Below, in pieces: positions 48,013 through 56,926 of a stretch of 64,000 bases of DNA (its first letter is position 1; each line of letters begins with the position of its first letter). Below the pieces are notes generated by a model that saw nothing but the letters and a program-made list of their open reading frames with translations, searched no databases and was not told the origin of the DNA. Both the position numbers and the translations under genes were made by a program. Origin of the DNA: Prevotella sp. oral taxon 299 str. F0039 (GTDB lineage Bacteria; Bacteroidota; Bacteroidia; Bacteroidales; Bacteroidaceae); NCBI RefSeq assembly GCF_000163055.2, contig NC_022111.1, positions 1,302,001-1,366,000 of the forward strand. Reading direction: 5' to 3'.

Positions 48013-49599
48013 TTAGTTCAAAGGATATTTAAAACGAATAGGATCATCGTATTGTTCTTGTAGCTTCCAAAGCTCTTTTTTCAGCTTCTTCACCACTTGT
48101 TGCATGTTCGCATCGTTATAAGCGTTGTGCATTTCTTTGGGGTCTTTCTCTAAATCGTATAATTCCCAAGAGTCGATGTCATTATAGAAGTGAATCAACT
48201 TATAGCGTTTAGTTCTAATTCCATAATGTCTTTTCACTGCATGTTCAGCGGGATACTCGTGGAAATGATAGTAGAGCGCATCTCTCCAGTGCTTTTGTTT
48301 TTGTCCTTTTAATAGTGGAAGCAACGAAACTCCTTGTATATCGTTAGGCACTTTCACACCAGCGATTTGCAAAATGGTTGGAGCATAGTCGATGTTTTGC
48401 ACCATTTCGTTGATATCTCCACGTTTGTTGAATTCTTTTGGCAACGACATTACCAATGGAGTACGCATACTTTCTTCATACATAAAGCGCTTATCGAACC
48501 ATCCATGCTCTCCCATATAGAAGCCTTGGTCGGATGCATAGATCACGATAGTGTTCTTATCGAGACCCGTTTGCTTTAAGTAGTCGAGCACTCTACCTAC
48601 GTTATCGTCGAAAGTTTTAAGCACTTTGGCATAGTCTCTCATATAACGTTGGAACTTATATTTATACAATTCCACTGTATCTTTATGCTCTTTACTGTAA
48701 AAGTCGATAGAAAGAGGAGAATATAACTTGAAGTATTCTGCCTTTTCTTCATCGCTCATTCTGCCAATCATACCCAAATAGCCATCTGAAAGACGTGACT
48801 TTTGACCTGGAAGATACATCTTTGTGTCGTAGATGATATCCATATGCTTGCCAACTTGCATTTCTTGAGCCGACGCTGCCTTTCTTCCTTCATAGTTATC
48901 GTTGAAGTTATCGGGCATATCAAAGGTTTTATCTTCATACTCATTCAAGTATTTCATCTCAGGAAGCCAGTTTCTATGGCATGCTTTGTGTTGCATTAAA
49001 AGCACGAAAGGCTTATTTTTATCACGCTGTTCGAGCCAGTTTAAGCCAAGATCAGTAACGATATTGGTTACATATCCCTTATATCGAACAGTGTCGTTGT
49101 TCATTGTTATGAAGTCGGGATTATAGTAATTGCCTTGTCCAGGGAATATAGTCCAATAGTCAAAGCCTGTTGGAAGGGTCTCAAGATGCCACTTTCCAAC
49201 GATAGCTGTTTGATAACCAGCCTTCTGAAGCAGCTTAGGAAAGGTTTGTTGAGTGCCATCAAACACGCTCATCTCATTACTCAAGAAGCCGTTTTTATGA
49301 CTATGTTTGCCTGTTAACATGCACGCTCTACTTGGACCTGATAGCGAATTAGCCACAAAACTATTGGTGAATTTAACCCCATTGTCGGCAATTCGGTCAA
49401 GATTAGGGGTGTTAACATAACGCTTGTCGTAACAACTCATCATTTGAGCAGTGTGGTCGTCGGTCATAATCATCACCACATTGTATTTTTGTTGTGGTGC
49501 TTTGTCGCCCTTGTTTTGAGCCAATGCCAATGAAGAAGGAACCAAAGCTCCGAGCCATGGCGTAAGAAGTGTTGCGATGTGTGTGATTTTTTGTGTCAT
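48013..49599 (-). CDS. S1-family sulfatase, serine-type
   Basis: Exported sulfatase of 528 residues predicted to remove sulfate from host or dietary glycans. Motifs: metal-binding DDHTAQM near residue 45; the sulfatase signature S-G-P-S-R-ACMLTG (about 87-96), in which Ser is converted to formylglycine, so an anaerobic maturase (anSME) is needed elsewhere in the genome; GKWHLE; and KRHYGIRTKRYKL near the C-terminus. The start at 49599 (MTQKIT) is used; the in-frame GTG at 49629 lies inside repeat array L. It stands alone, without SusC/D genes. Confidence 0.9.
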   Translation of the reverse strand: MTQKITHIATLLTPWLGALVPSSLALAQNKGDKAPQQKYNVVMIMTDDHTAQMMSCYDKRYVNTPNLDRIADNGVKFTNSFVANSLSGPSRACMLTGKHSHKNGFLSNEMSVFDGTQQTFPKLLQKAGYQTAIVGKWHLETLPTGFDYWTIFPGQGNYYNPDFITMNNDTVRYKGYVTNIVTDLGLNWLEQRDKNKPFVLLMQHKACHRNWLPEMKYLNEYEDKTFDMPDNFNDNYEGRKAASAQEMQVGKHMDIIYDTKMYLPGQKSRLSDGYLGMIGRMSDEEKAEYFKLYSPLSIDFYSKEHKDTVELYKYKFQRYMRDYAKVLKTFDDNVGRVLDYLKQTGLDKNTIVIYASDQGFYMGEHGWFDKRFMYEESMRTPLVMSLPKEFNKRGDINEMVQNIDYAPTILQIAGVKVPNDIQGVSLLPLLKGQKQKHWRDALYYHFHEYPAEHAVKRHYGIRTKRYKLIHFYNDIDSWELYDLEKDPKEMHNAYNDANMQQVVKKLKKELWKLQEQYDDPIRFKYPLN

Positions 49600-49620
49600 C
49601 AAAATATTTTGTTTAGGTTT

Positions 49621-49708
49621 CAAAAGCACTGTTATTGCATGCTAAAAGCAGTGAGTTTACACTCTAAAAGCATTGAGTTTAGGCATCAAAAGCAGTGTTA
49701 TTGAAATG
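49621..49708. repeat. 22-bp repeat array L (4 units), within the sulfatase leader
   Basis: Four well-kept units (AAAAGCAnTG left arms), lying wholly between the predicted sulfatase promoter and its start codon, so transcribed as 5' leader. Confidence 0.86.
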
Positions 49709-49719
49709 TGATAGTGGTG

Positions 49720-49751
49720 CAAATGTAATCATTTGATTTTAGATATACAAA
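49720..49751 (-). promoter_or_regulatory. promoter of the sulfatase gene
   Basis: Minus strand TTTG (49748-49751), 20-bp spacer, TACATTTG (49720-49727), matching the Bacteroidetes consensus. The leader would be about 110 nt and contain array L. The remaining 49752-50067 shows no gene; a TATATTTG at 50035-50042 may serve the flippase gene. Confidence 0.72.
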
Positions 49752-50067
49752 AGAAAGGAATAAAAAGCATATGTTATCGTGGTTTTATTTATAGTATTCT
49801 CTTGCTTTTAATCCTTTTGTTTTGAGCTCGTTCTGCATCTAGAAATATGTAGCAAGCGAACTAAAGATGGGTAATTTCTTGGTGTATTTCTATCTTTGTT
49901 TGGAAAGAAAGGTCGTTTCAAAAGGTAAAATAAAAACCTGCAGAGATGTTAAAGATAAAATTCTCCAAAGTAAGAACCTTGAAAATAAGTATTAATTTTT
50001 TGTTATTTTTATATTCATTTCTATACTTTACCGCTATATTTGTAGGTGATTAAGCCTTAAACCCATA

Positions 50068-51534
50068 ATGAATAAGAAAGAAACAAACAATAGTTATTCG
50101 CATATTCTTAAATATACGAGCATCTTTGGAGGTGTTCAAGGCTTGGTTATTCTTATCGGAATGGTTCGCAATAAGCTCATTGCGTTGCTCTTAGGACCAC
50201 AAGGTATGGGTTTAATGGCACTTTTTAACTCGACTGTTCGATTGATTTCCGACACCACAGGTTTAGGACTTGGAATGAGTGCAGTGCGTGAATTGTCTCG
50301 ACTTTATGATGAAGAGCATCACGAAGAGCTGAAAAGTAGGATAGAGTTAATACGTTCGTGGAGCCTCATTACAGCTTGCTTAGGTTTTGTTTTGTGCGTT
50401 GTTTTGAGTCCATTGATTAACCATTACACTTTTTCGTGGGGCAATCACACCCTACATTTCATGCTTTTGGCACCTATTATCGCCCTAACCGCTTTGTCTG
50501 CAGGCGAATTATCGATATTAAAAGCCACCCGAAAGCTCCGTCGTTTGGCAGAGATTTCTATTTATGGAGTGCTTTGTGCGCTTGCAACATCAGTGCCATT
50601 GTATTACATCTTTGGCGAGTCTGCCATCGTACCCTCGTTGATTATCATTGCATTGTCGCAGTTTATCATTACCATTACCTATTCATTTCATTATTATCCC
50701 TACCGAGTTCATTTCGATTCAGATACCTTTTCAGAAGCCAAACCAATGCTTCGTTTGGGTATATCCTTTCTTGGTGCGGGTATAATGGGCAGTGGAAGCG
50801 ACTTTATTGTGCGCTCTTTCTTGAATTATGAGGGCAGTTTAGATGATGTTGGCTTGTATAATGCAGGCTATATGATAACGATGACCTATGCAGGAGTGAT
50901 TTTCTCGGCAATGGAAACCGATTATTTCCCGAGATTATCGTCGGTGAATAATAATGTAGAAGAACGCAATTTGCTTGTTAATAGGCAGTTAGAAGTGTCG
51001 CTATTGCTCATTTCTCCGCTCTTAATTCTATTGATGTCGACCCTTCCTATCGCCCTTCCTTTGTTGTATAGTGACGCCTTTTTGGCTGTACTTCCTATGG
51101 TGAAAGTGGCTATTTTTGCGATGTTTATGCGCTCATTAGAGCTTCCTGTGGCATATATTACATTGTCTCGAGGAGACTCTAAAGCATTTTTCTTACTCGA
51201 GACGACCTACTATCTGCTTTTTATAATGATGTTTTGGCTGGGCTATAAATATGCTTATCTTTTTGGAGTAGGTCTTGGTTTGGTGGTAACAGGATTGCTT
51301 TTTAACATCATTCTCTATGCTTTTGCCTATCAAAAGTATAGCTTTTGCATCTCAAAACGAATGCTTTTATACCTCGCAATACAGCTATCTTTAGCAGGTT
51401 TGGTTTACTTTGTCAGCTCCAATTCCAACACATTGCTATCTTGGAGCATACAAGGTGCGAGCATAGTGACAAGCTCTTGCTTTTCGTTTTATATCCTTCG
51501 CAACAGCATAAGCGGAATATTCAAACGAAAATAA
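50068..51534 (+). CDS. Wzx-like O-antigen/polysaccharide flippase (MOP superfamily)
   Basis: 488-residue inner-membrane protein with 12-14 helices, expected to flip undecaprenyl-linked oligosaccharides to the periplasm for O-antigen or enterobacterial-common-antigen-like polymers. N-terminal KYTSIFGGVQGLVILIGMVRNK in parts (FGGVQGLVILIG; VRNKLIALLLGP) is typical of the O-antigen translocase branch. No glycosyltransferase genes adjoin. Remarkably, codons covering 51331-51396 coincide with three units of the genomic 22-bp repeat. Confidence 0.88.
   Translation: MNKKETNNSYSHILKYTSIFGGVQGLVILIGMVRNKLIALLLGPQGMGLMALFNSTVRLISDTTGLGLGMSAVRELSRLYDEEHHEELKSRIELIRSWSLITACLGFVLCVVLSPLINHYTFSWGNHTLHFMLLAPIIALTALSAGELSILKATRKLRRLAEISIYGVLCALATSVPLYYIFGESAIVPSLIIIALSQFIITITYSFHYYPYRVHFDSDTFSEAKPMLRLGISFLGAGIMGSGSDFIVRSFLNYEGSLDDVGLYNAGYMITMTYAGVIFSAMETDYFPRLSSVNNNVEERNLLVNRQLEVSLLLISPLLILLMSTLPIALPLLYSDAFLAVLPMVKVAIFAMFMRSLELPVAYITLSRGDSKAFFLLETTYYLLFIMMFWLGYKYAYLFGVGLGLVVTGLLFNIILYAFAYQKYSFCISKRMLLYLAIQLSLAGLVYFVSSNSNTLLSWSIQGASIVTSSCFSFYILRNSISGIFKRK
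51331..51396. repeat. 22-bp repeat array M (3 units), inside the flippase coding sequence
   Basis: Three consecutive 22-bp blocks (AGTATAGCTTTT, ACGAATGCTTTT and a more degenerate third) in register within the 3' part of the flippase gene. 66 bp equals 22 codons, so frame is preserved. Confidence 0.6.
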
Positions 51535-51583
51535 GAGAACAACAGCCCAACAATTAAAAAGATGTTAGGAGAAAATAAGAAAA

Positions 51584-52519
51584 CTATGTGTTGTTTTCTT
51601 TTGTGTATTTAGGTTTGTTTCGTGGGTGATGTTCGATGATTGCTTTGCGCAACGACTCTCTATCTATGTGCGTATAGATCTCTGTTGTGCTAACACTTTC
51701 GTGCCCTAACATCGCTTGAATGGCAATTAAGTCTGCGCCTCCACGAAGCAGTTCAGTTGCAAATGAATGGCGAAGGGTGTGTGGCGAGATTGTTTTTTTG
51801 ATGCCAGCCAACTCCGCTTGCTTTTTAATCATAATCAAAATCATGGTTCGTGTAAGGTGAGCACCACGTCTATTGAGGAACACATAGTCTTGTTCTCCAG
51901 GCTTAATGTTCATGATATTGCGGTCTCTAAACCATAATTCCAACTCGTAAAGGGCTTTATCTGAGATGGGAATTAAACGTTCTTTCGAACCTTTACCAAT
52001 CACTCTGATATAGCGTTCGATGATATAAATATTCGAAAGTTTGAGGTTAATGAGTTCAGAAACACGCAAACCGCACGAAAAGAGAATTTCTATTATGGCA
52101 CGATTGCGGTGCCCTTCCCATTTAGAAAGGTCGATAGAGTTCTGCAATTGGTCAACTTCTTCGGTCGAAAGCACCTCTGGTAGATGCTCACCAAGTATCG
52201 GAGACTCAAGCAATTCGGTGGGATTGTCTTCTAATATCCCATCAATCACCAGATAACGGTAGAAAGAACGCACCCCACTTAATATCCTTGCTTGCGAAGA
52301 CGCACCAATTTTTCGCTCGTGAAGGATAAAAGCAAAGTGTTCAAAATCGGCTATTTGCATTTTTAACACATCCCTATTGTTCTCTTGACAATAAGTAATG
52401 AGGTGTTCAAGGTCGTTTTTATATGCCTCGATAGTGTTGATCGAATAATTGCGTTCGAGTTTCAAATATCTCAAATAGCTTCGAATTACCTTTGCAATTG
52501 TTTGATTTTCTTTTTCCAT
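51584..52519 (-). CDS. xerD: tyrosine recombinase XerD
   Basis: Site-specific recombinase resolving chromosome dimers at dif with XerC. 311 residues: N-terminal SAM-like domain (about 10-95) and C-terminal catalytic domain with Arg in SCGLRVSELINL, HTLRHSFATELL (His and Arg), LGHES (His) and the nucleophile Tyr in TTEIYTH. Length and sequence fit the housekeeping XerD rather than a mobile-element integrase, and no attachment site or element surrounds it. The start at 52519 is chosen as the usual N-terminus; an upstream codon at 52585 lies in the divergent promoter and repeat region. Confidence 0.9.
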   Translation of the reverse strand: MEKENQTIAKVIRSYLRYLKLERNYSINTIEAYKNDLEHLITYCQENNRDVLKMQIADFEHFAFILHERKIGASSQARILSGVRSFYRYLVIDGILEDNPTELLESPILGEHLPEVLSTEEVDQLQNSIDLSKWEGHRNRAIIEILFSCGLRVSELINLKLSNIYIIERYIRVIGKGSKERLIPISDKALYELELWFRDRNIMNIKPGEQDYVFLNRRGAHLTRTMILIMIKKQAELAGIKKTISPHTLRHSFATELLRGGADLIAIQAMLGHESVSTTEIYTHIDRESLRKAIIEHHPRNKPKYTKENNT

Positions 52520-52539
52520 TCTTTTTCCATTCTTTTTGT

Positions 52540-52547
52540 TATCTTTG
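52540..52547 (+). promoter_or_regulatory. putative -7 element of aroQ
   Basis: TATCTTTG, 84 bp upstream of the aroQ start; no exact -33 TTTG. If used, array N lies in the leader. Confidence 0.45.
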
Positions 52548-52559
52548 CAAAAACGTTGT

Positions 52560-52602
52560 CTAAAAGCATTGCTTTTGCAAGCCAAAAGCAGTGAGATAAC
52601 AT
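52560..52602. repeat. 22-bp repeat array N (2 units)
   Basis: Two units, the first with the full AAAAGCATTGCTTTT palindrome, between xerD and aroQ and probably inside the aroQ leader. Confidence 0.72.
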
Positions 52603-52631
52603 CTGCACAAAGTTATAAAAAATATCTTATA

Positions 52632-53051
52632 ATGAAGATACTTATTATGAATGGCCCCAATTTGAACCTCTTAGGAGTGCGTGAAACAGCCATTTATGGG
52701 GCGACATCGTTCGACGATTATTTGCAAACTTTAAAGCAAAAGTACACCGATGTTGAGTTGGTTTACTATCAAAGCAACATCGAAGGTGAGATGATTAACA
52801 AACTACAAGAGGTTGGTTTCTCGTTCGATGGCATCGTTTTGAATGCAGGAGCCTACACTCATACAAGTGTTGCGCTATTAGATTGCATTAAAAGTATCAC
52901 CACACCAGTGGTTGAAGTGCATATAAGTAATGTGCATGCTCGTGAAGAATTTAGACGACATTCGGTTATTTCGCCTGCTTGCAAGGGTGTTATTGCAGGA
53001 TTCGGCCTGCACTCTTACCAGCTTGCTATCGACGCATTGATAGCCCAATAA
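52632..53051 (+). CDS. aroQ: type II 3-dehydroquinate dehydratase
   Basis: Third step of the shikimate pathway. 139 residues, usual length. Motifs: GPNLNLLGVRE (8-18, with the arginine of the flexible lid), YQSNIEGE, NAGAYTHTSVAL and EVHISNVHAREEFRRHS, including the catalytic His. The start at 52632 gives the canonical N-terminus MKILIMNGPN. Confidence 0.95.
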   Translation: MKILIMNGPNLNLLGVRETAIYGATSFDDYLQTLKQKYTDVELVYYQSNIEGEMINKLQEVGFSFDGIVLNAGAYTHTSVALLDCIKSITTPVVEVHISNVHAREEFRRHSVISPACKGVIAGFGLHSYQLAIDALIAQ

Positions 53052-53098
53052 AGTCTTTTTGCCACACACAACCATTTTATCTTTTTTTATAATTCATA

Positions 53099-53734
53099 AT
53101 GGACAATCAGCTACTTCATCAATATATACTCGACCATAGTGAGCCAGAAGACCCCTTTTTGTATCAACTTTACAGGGCAACCAACATACACACGGTGCAC
53201 GGACGCATGGCAAGTGGACACCTACAAGGCGTTCTTTTAAAGATGTTTGTAGAGATGTTGCAACCCAAAAACGTGCTCGAAGTGGGCACTTTCAGTGGTT
53301 ATAGTGCCATTGCAATGGCAAAAGGACTGAAAGAAGGGGCACTTATTCATACCTATGAAATTAATGATGAGATGGAAGATCTCACCCGTTCGTGGATAAA
53401 ACAATCGGGATTAGAAGATAAAATCAATTTTATCATTGGCGATGCCAACGTTCTTGCTCCCCAACAAGGCATTGTTTTCGATATGGCTTTTATCGATGGA
53501 GATAAAAGAACCTATATAGAAACCTATGAAATGACCTTGTCTGTGTTGCGAAAAGGAGGCTTTATTTTAGCAGATAACACCCTTTGGGATGGGCATGTGG
53601 TTGATGTTCAGTATGATAAAGATGCCCAAACGCAAGGCATTAAACGCTTTAACGATTATCTACTTGCCGACAATAGGGTAGAACAAATTATCCTTCCGTT
53701 GCGAGATGGCTTAACCATTATTCGAAAAAAGTAA
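53099..53734 (+). CDS. class I SAM-dependent O-methyltransferase
   Basis: 211 residues, caffeoyl-CoA/catechol O-methyltransferase-like fold. SAM motif VLEVGTFSGYSA (about 60-71) and the acidic metal-site segment FIDGDKRTY (about 139-147), with ADNTLWDG following as in the divalent-metal-dependent branch. The natural substrate in bacteria of this kind is unknown. 47 bp after aroQ, possibly co-transcribed. Confidence 0.9.
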   Translation: MDNQLLHQYILDHSEPEDPFLYQLYRATNIHTVHGRMASGHLQGVLLKMFVEMLQPKNVLEVGTFSGYSAIAMAKGLKEGALIHTYEINDEMEDLTRSWIKQSGLEDKINFIIGDANVLAPQQGIVFDMAFIDGDKRTYIETYEMTLSVLRKGGFILADNTLWDGHVVDVQYDKDAQTQGIKRFNDYLLADNRVEQIILPLRDGLTIIRKK

Positions 53735-53776
53735 GACAATCTATCTACACTCCTTCTTAAGTGCCTTTAACCTGCT

Positions 53777-54322
53777 ATGAACACCTCCTTTAAACAACTA
53801 TATCTTCAATATTATGCGCCTGCAAAACGCTTTGCAACATTGTATGTGAAGCGAAGCGATGTGGCAGAAGATATTGTGCAAGATGTGTTCTTAAAGATTT
53901 ATGAACTGCAGAAAAACACATCCCAATGCAACTTTCCTATGGCATATATCATGACTTCTGTAAAGCATGGTTGCATTTCTTTCTTGCGTGGTGAACTGCT
54001 TTTAACGCAGTTTGAAGGTACTTATTCGGAGGTAGAACGGAGCGAAATGCAATGGATGTGCCATCAACTTGAAACGTGGGATTTAACCACTTCGCTTAAC
54101 GAAGATGCTTTTTCTGAAATATATAAGGCGATAGATGCTTTGCCAACTCAATGTAGAGAGATCTTTATTCGTAGTAAGATTGAGGGGAAGAAGCATGCTG
54201 AAATTGCCCAAGAGCTGAACATTAGCATCAACACAATAGAGAGTCAGATGTCTATTGCCTATCGAAAATTGCGCAAAAGTTTAGAACATTTTTTATTTCT
54301 TTTATTGCTTTTTCTACCATAG
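53777..54322 (+). CDS. ECF-type RNA polymerase sigma factor
   Basis: 181 residues with sigma region 2 (FATLYVKRSDVAEDIVQDVF, in parts RSDVAEDIVQDVF, about 25-45) and region 4 (LPTQCREIFIRSKIEG, then HAEIAQELNISINTIESQM, about 125-165). It belongs to the Bacteroidota ECF group that usually pairs with FecR-like anti-sigma factors and SusC/TonB receptors, but no anti-sigma gene follows. The C-terminus is unusually hydrophobic (FLFLLLLFLP), which could tether it to the membrane. Confidence 0.88.
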   Translation: MNTSFKQLYLQYYAPAKRFATLYVKRSDVAEDIVQDVFLKIYELQKNTSQCNFPMAYIMTSVKHGCISFLRGELLLTQFEGTYSEVERSEMQWMCHQLETWDLTTSLNEDAFSEIYKAIDALPTQCREIFIRSKIEGKKHAEIAQELNISINTIESQMSIAYRKLRKSLEHFLFLLLLFLP

Positions 54323-54380
54323 TTTTTATTCATTTGCTCCCTATCTCAAAGCTTTTGTTTGTAGAGGGCAGAACCATTGT

Positions 54381-54475
54381 TGTGTAAAAGAATAGCTTTT
54401 GCATTGTAATGTCAATGTTTTTAGGGTGCAATAGCATTGCTTTTAAGGTGTAAACTCAATGCTTTTGTAAAGCAA
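54381..54475. repeat. 22-bp repeat array O (4 units)
   Basis: Four units in the convergent region after the sigma factor gene. The rest of 54323-54597 is AT-rich without features. Confidence 0.82.
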
Positions 54476-54597
54476 GGTGGCAAAGAATGTTGTGCAAAGG
54501 GATAGTGGAGAAGACAGAAAAGTGTTTTGTTGAGATAAAGTTAGGGCGAAATAAAGATAAAATAGGGTTTCAATTAGAAAGAGATGAGAAAACAATA

Positions 54598-54632
54598 AAA
54601 ATAAAAGGACACCTCAAAGTGCCCTTTTATTT
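54598..54632. terminator. terminator of the nadD operon
   Basis: Hairpin ATAAAAGG-CAC with GTG-CCTTTTAT (one mismatch, 6-nt loop), T-rich on both sides; works for both convergent units. Confidence 0.72.
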
Positions 54633-54682
54633 AGATAAATAGAAATCATTTTAGATGTTCTTGCCCTCCGCTTCAAATTGCT

Positions 54683-55261
54683 TTATGACTTATTTAGATA
54701 AGCATTGATCACCTCTTGCTTAATCACTTCGGGAACAAGGTGGCTTATATCTTCGTGGTTGCGAATCTTATTGCGAATCATCGTACTGCTAATGTCAATC
54801 AAAGGCGCATCAATCACCTGCACATTAGGGGGTAGAGGTGTTGCAATAGCATCAGATCCAGGTCGGGGATAGATGGCAATTCGAAAGTTGTTGATGATGT
54901 CTTCTGCTCTAAACCACTTGTGAAAAACCTGCCAGTTGTCGGTTCCAATCAACAAAGTGAATTGGTTTTGAGGATAAGTGGCAGTGAGATGGGTGAGTGT
55001 GTTATAGGTGTATGAGGGCTGAGAAAGGACAAACTCGAAGTCGCTGGCAACCAATCCGCTTATGCCTTCAATGCTTTTGGCTACCCATTGATAGCGAATG
55101 GCATCGGGAAGAAGGTCGTTTGCGGGTTTAAGAGGATTGTGAGGCGACACAAGTAGCCACACTTCGTCGAACGAAAGCACACGAAGTAGATGTTCTGCAA
55201 GCTGAATATGACCCACATGAATGGGGTTATACGAGCCTCCAAGAATACCTATTCGTTTCAT
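54683..55261 (-). CDS. nadD: nicotinate-nucleotide adenylyltransferase
   Basis: NAD biosynthesis: NaMN + ATP gives deamido-NAD. 192 residues; nucleotidyltransferase motif GGSYNPIHVGH (8-18) and C-terminal ISSTMIR. 15 bp downstream of gmk, within a gmk-containing operon. Confidence 0.94.
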   Translation of the reverse strand: MKRIGILGGSYNPIHVGHIQLAEHLLRVLSFDEVWLLVSPHNPLKPANDLLPDAIRYQWVAKSIEGISGLVASDFEFVLSQPSYTYNTLTHLTATYPQNQFTLLIGTDNWQVFHKWFRAEDIINNFRIAIYPRPGSDAIATPLPPNVQVIDAPLIDISSTMIRNKIRNHEDISHLVPEVIKQEVINAYLNKS

Positions 55262-55276
55262 TGTGCTGCGTGTTGA

Positions 55277-55843
55277 TTATTTGTTGATAAAGCTTTTGAT
55301 AACGTCAAAAGCCTCTTTTGTTGCGGTTTCGATATCGTCGTTCACAATAACAACATCATATTGGGGAGCGAACGACAATTCGAATTCAGCTTTTGCAAGG
55401 CGGTCTTCGATCACTTCTGGAGTGTCGGTGCCACGAGAAACTAAGCGTTTTTTAAGCTCATTTATCGATGGGGGCTGAATGAAAACACTCAAAGCCTTGT
55501 CTTGATAGTGCTTTTTTATGTTGCAACCGCCTTTTACGTCTACATCAAGAACAACGTTTTGACCCTCGTGTAGTTGCTTTTCAACCTGCGAAGTCAATGT
55601 ACCATAAAAGCGATTAGTGTACACTTCTTCGTATTCGAGGAATTCTCCTGCTTCTATTCGTGCACGAAATTCATCGGGAGAAAGGAAGAAATACTCTATG
55701 CCATGTTGTTCTTTGCCTCGTGGTTCACGACTTGTGCAACTGATAGAGAATGCCAATTGCAATTCAGTATGTTGCATCAAGCGATTGATAATGGTGCTTT
55801 TTCCACTTCCACTTGGTGCTGAAAAAATAATAACTTTAGACAT
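55277..55843 (-). CDS. gmk: guanylate kinase
   Basis: GMP + ATP gives GDP + ADP. 188 residues with P-loop SAPSGSGKST (8-17), the GMP-binding TSREPRGKEQHG and FLEYEEVYTNRFYGT segments. Between yicC and nadD with 11- and 15-bp gaps. Confidence 0.96.
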   Translation of the reverse strand: MSKVIIFSAPSGSGKSTIINRLMQHTELQLAFSISCTSREPRGKEQHGIEYFFLSPDEFRARIEAGEFLEYEEVYTNRFYGTLTSQVEKQLHEGQNVVLDVDVKGGCNIKKHYQDKALSVFIQPPSINELKKRLVSRGTDTPEVIEDRLAKAEFELSFAPQYDVVIVNDDIETATKEAFDVIKSFINK

Positions 55844-55854
55844 ATTGGGTTGAA

Positions 55855-56730
55855 TTATAATATGTTAAGCACTTGTTCTTTTATTTGTTCTAGTTCGTCT
55901 TTCATGCGAACAACGATGTTTTGCATCTCTGCTTGGTTGCTTTTAGACCCAGTAGTGTTGATTTCTCTGCCCATTTCTTGTGCAATAAAACCAAGCTTTT
56001 TGCCTTGTCCATGACCTTCATTCATCGTGTCCATGAAGTACTTTAGGTGATTAGTTAATCGTTGCTTTTCTTCGTTTATATCCAACTTTTCGATATAATA
56101 GATCAGCTCTTGCTCTAAACGATTCTTGTCATAATCCACCTCGGGCAATGTTTTTAAGCCGTCGAGAATACGTTGTTTGATTTTTTCGACACGCATTTGC
56201 TCGTAGGGTTCGATATCTTTTAGCAATTGAGCAATATTGTTTATCTTTTCAGTAAACTTGTTATAAAGAGCCAATCCCTCTTGTTTTCTGAAGTTAGTGA
56301 ACTGCTCTAAAGCCAAATTAACAGCGTTTTGAACCGCCTTCCACTCTTCTTCTGTAAGCTCTTCAACTTCAGTTCGAGTCATAACTTCAGGCATACGCAA
56401 AAGCAATGAGAACCAATCTTTTGGCTCTTCGATACCCGTTTGCGATGAAATAGCTTTGATTTGCTCGTAATAATTGTTTACAAGTGCAGCATTAATGGGC
56501 GTTGCGTCGTTTCCGTTTTCTTTCTCAATCCAAATCGAAAAGTCCACTTTTCCACGCTCAATGCTTTTAGAAAGGATGTTACGAATCTCCATTTCACGTT
56601 CTCTATACAATGGAGCTATGCGTGCAGAAAGGTCGAAAGTCTTACTATTTAACGACTTTATTTCTACTGTTATCTTCTTATCTTTGTGCGCTATGGATGC
56701 TTTTCCATAGCCAGTCATAGAAAGTATCAT
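55855..56730 (-). CDS. YicC/YloC family endoribonuclease
   Basis: 291 residues with N-terminal MTGYGKA, the conserved ARIAPLYRERE region and a C-terminal domain ending in MKDELEQIKEQVLNI, as in the YicC family, whose E. coli member is an endoribonuclease. First gene of yicC-gmk-nadD. A minus-strand TACTTTTG at 56754-56761 is a likely -7 element. Confidence 0.92.
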   Translation of the reverse strand: MILSMTGYGKASIAHKDKKITVEIKSLNSKTFDLSARIAPLYREREMEIRNILSKSIERGKVDFSIWIEKENGNDATPINAALVNNYYEQIKAISSQTGIEEPKDWFSLLLRMPEVMTRTEVEELTEEEWKAVQNAVNLALEQFTNFRKQEGLALYNKFTEKINNIAQLLKDIEPYEQMRVEKIKQRILDGLKTLPEVDYDKNRLEQELIYYIEKLDINEEKQRLTNHLKYFMDTMNEGHGQGKKLGFIAQEMGREINTTGSKSNQAEMQNIVVRMKDELEQIKEQVLNIL

Positions 56731-56926
56731 ATGATTTTCTCGTTAATTTTCTGCAAAAGTACTAATTTTGACAATAAAAAGCGTAATTTTGTAGCATATT
56801 TAAATAAAGAAAAGAGAAGGGGATAATAAACACTTTTAGGCTTGTTGTAATGCAATTGTGGTAGAAAGGCAAAAGATAAGCATTTGAAAGTATTTTAATT
56901 GCACTCTTCTTACTAAATATAAAACT

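Noticed and set aside
51584..52519. Integrase of a mobile element
   Set aside because: Sequence, length and surroundings fit housekeeping XerD; no attachment repeats, tRNA gene or cargo are adjacent.
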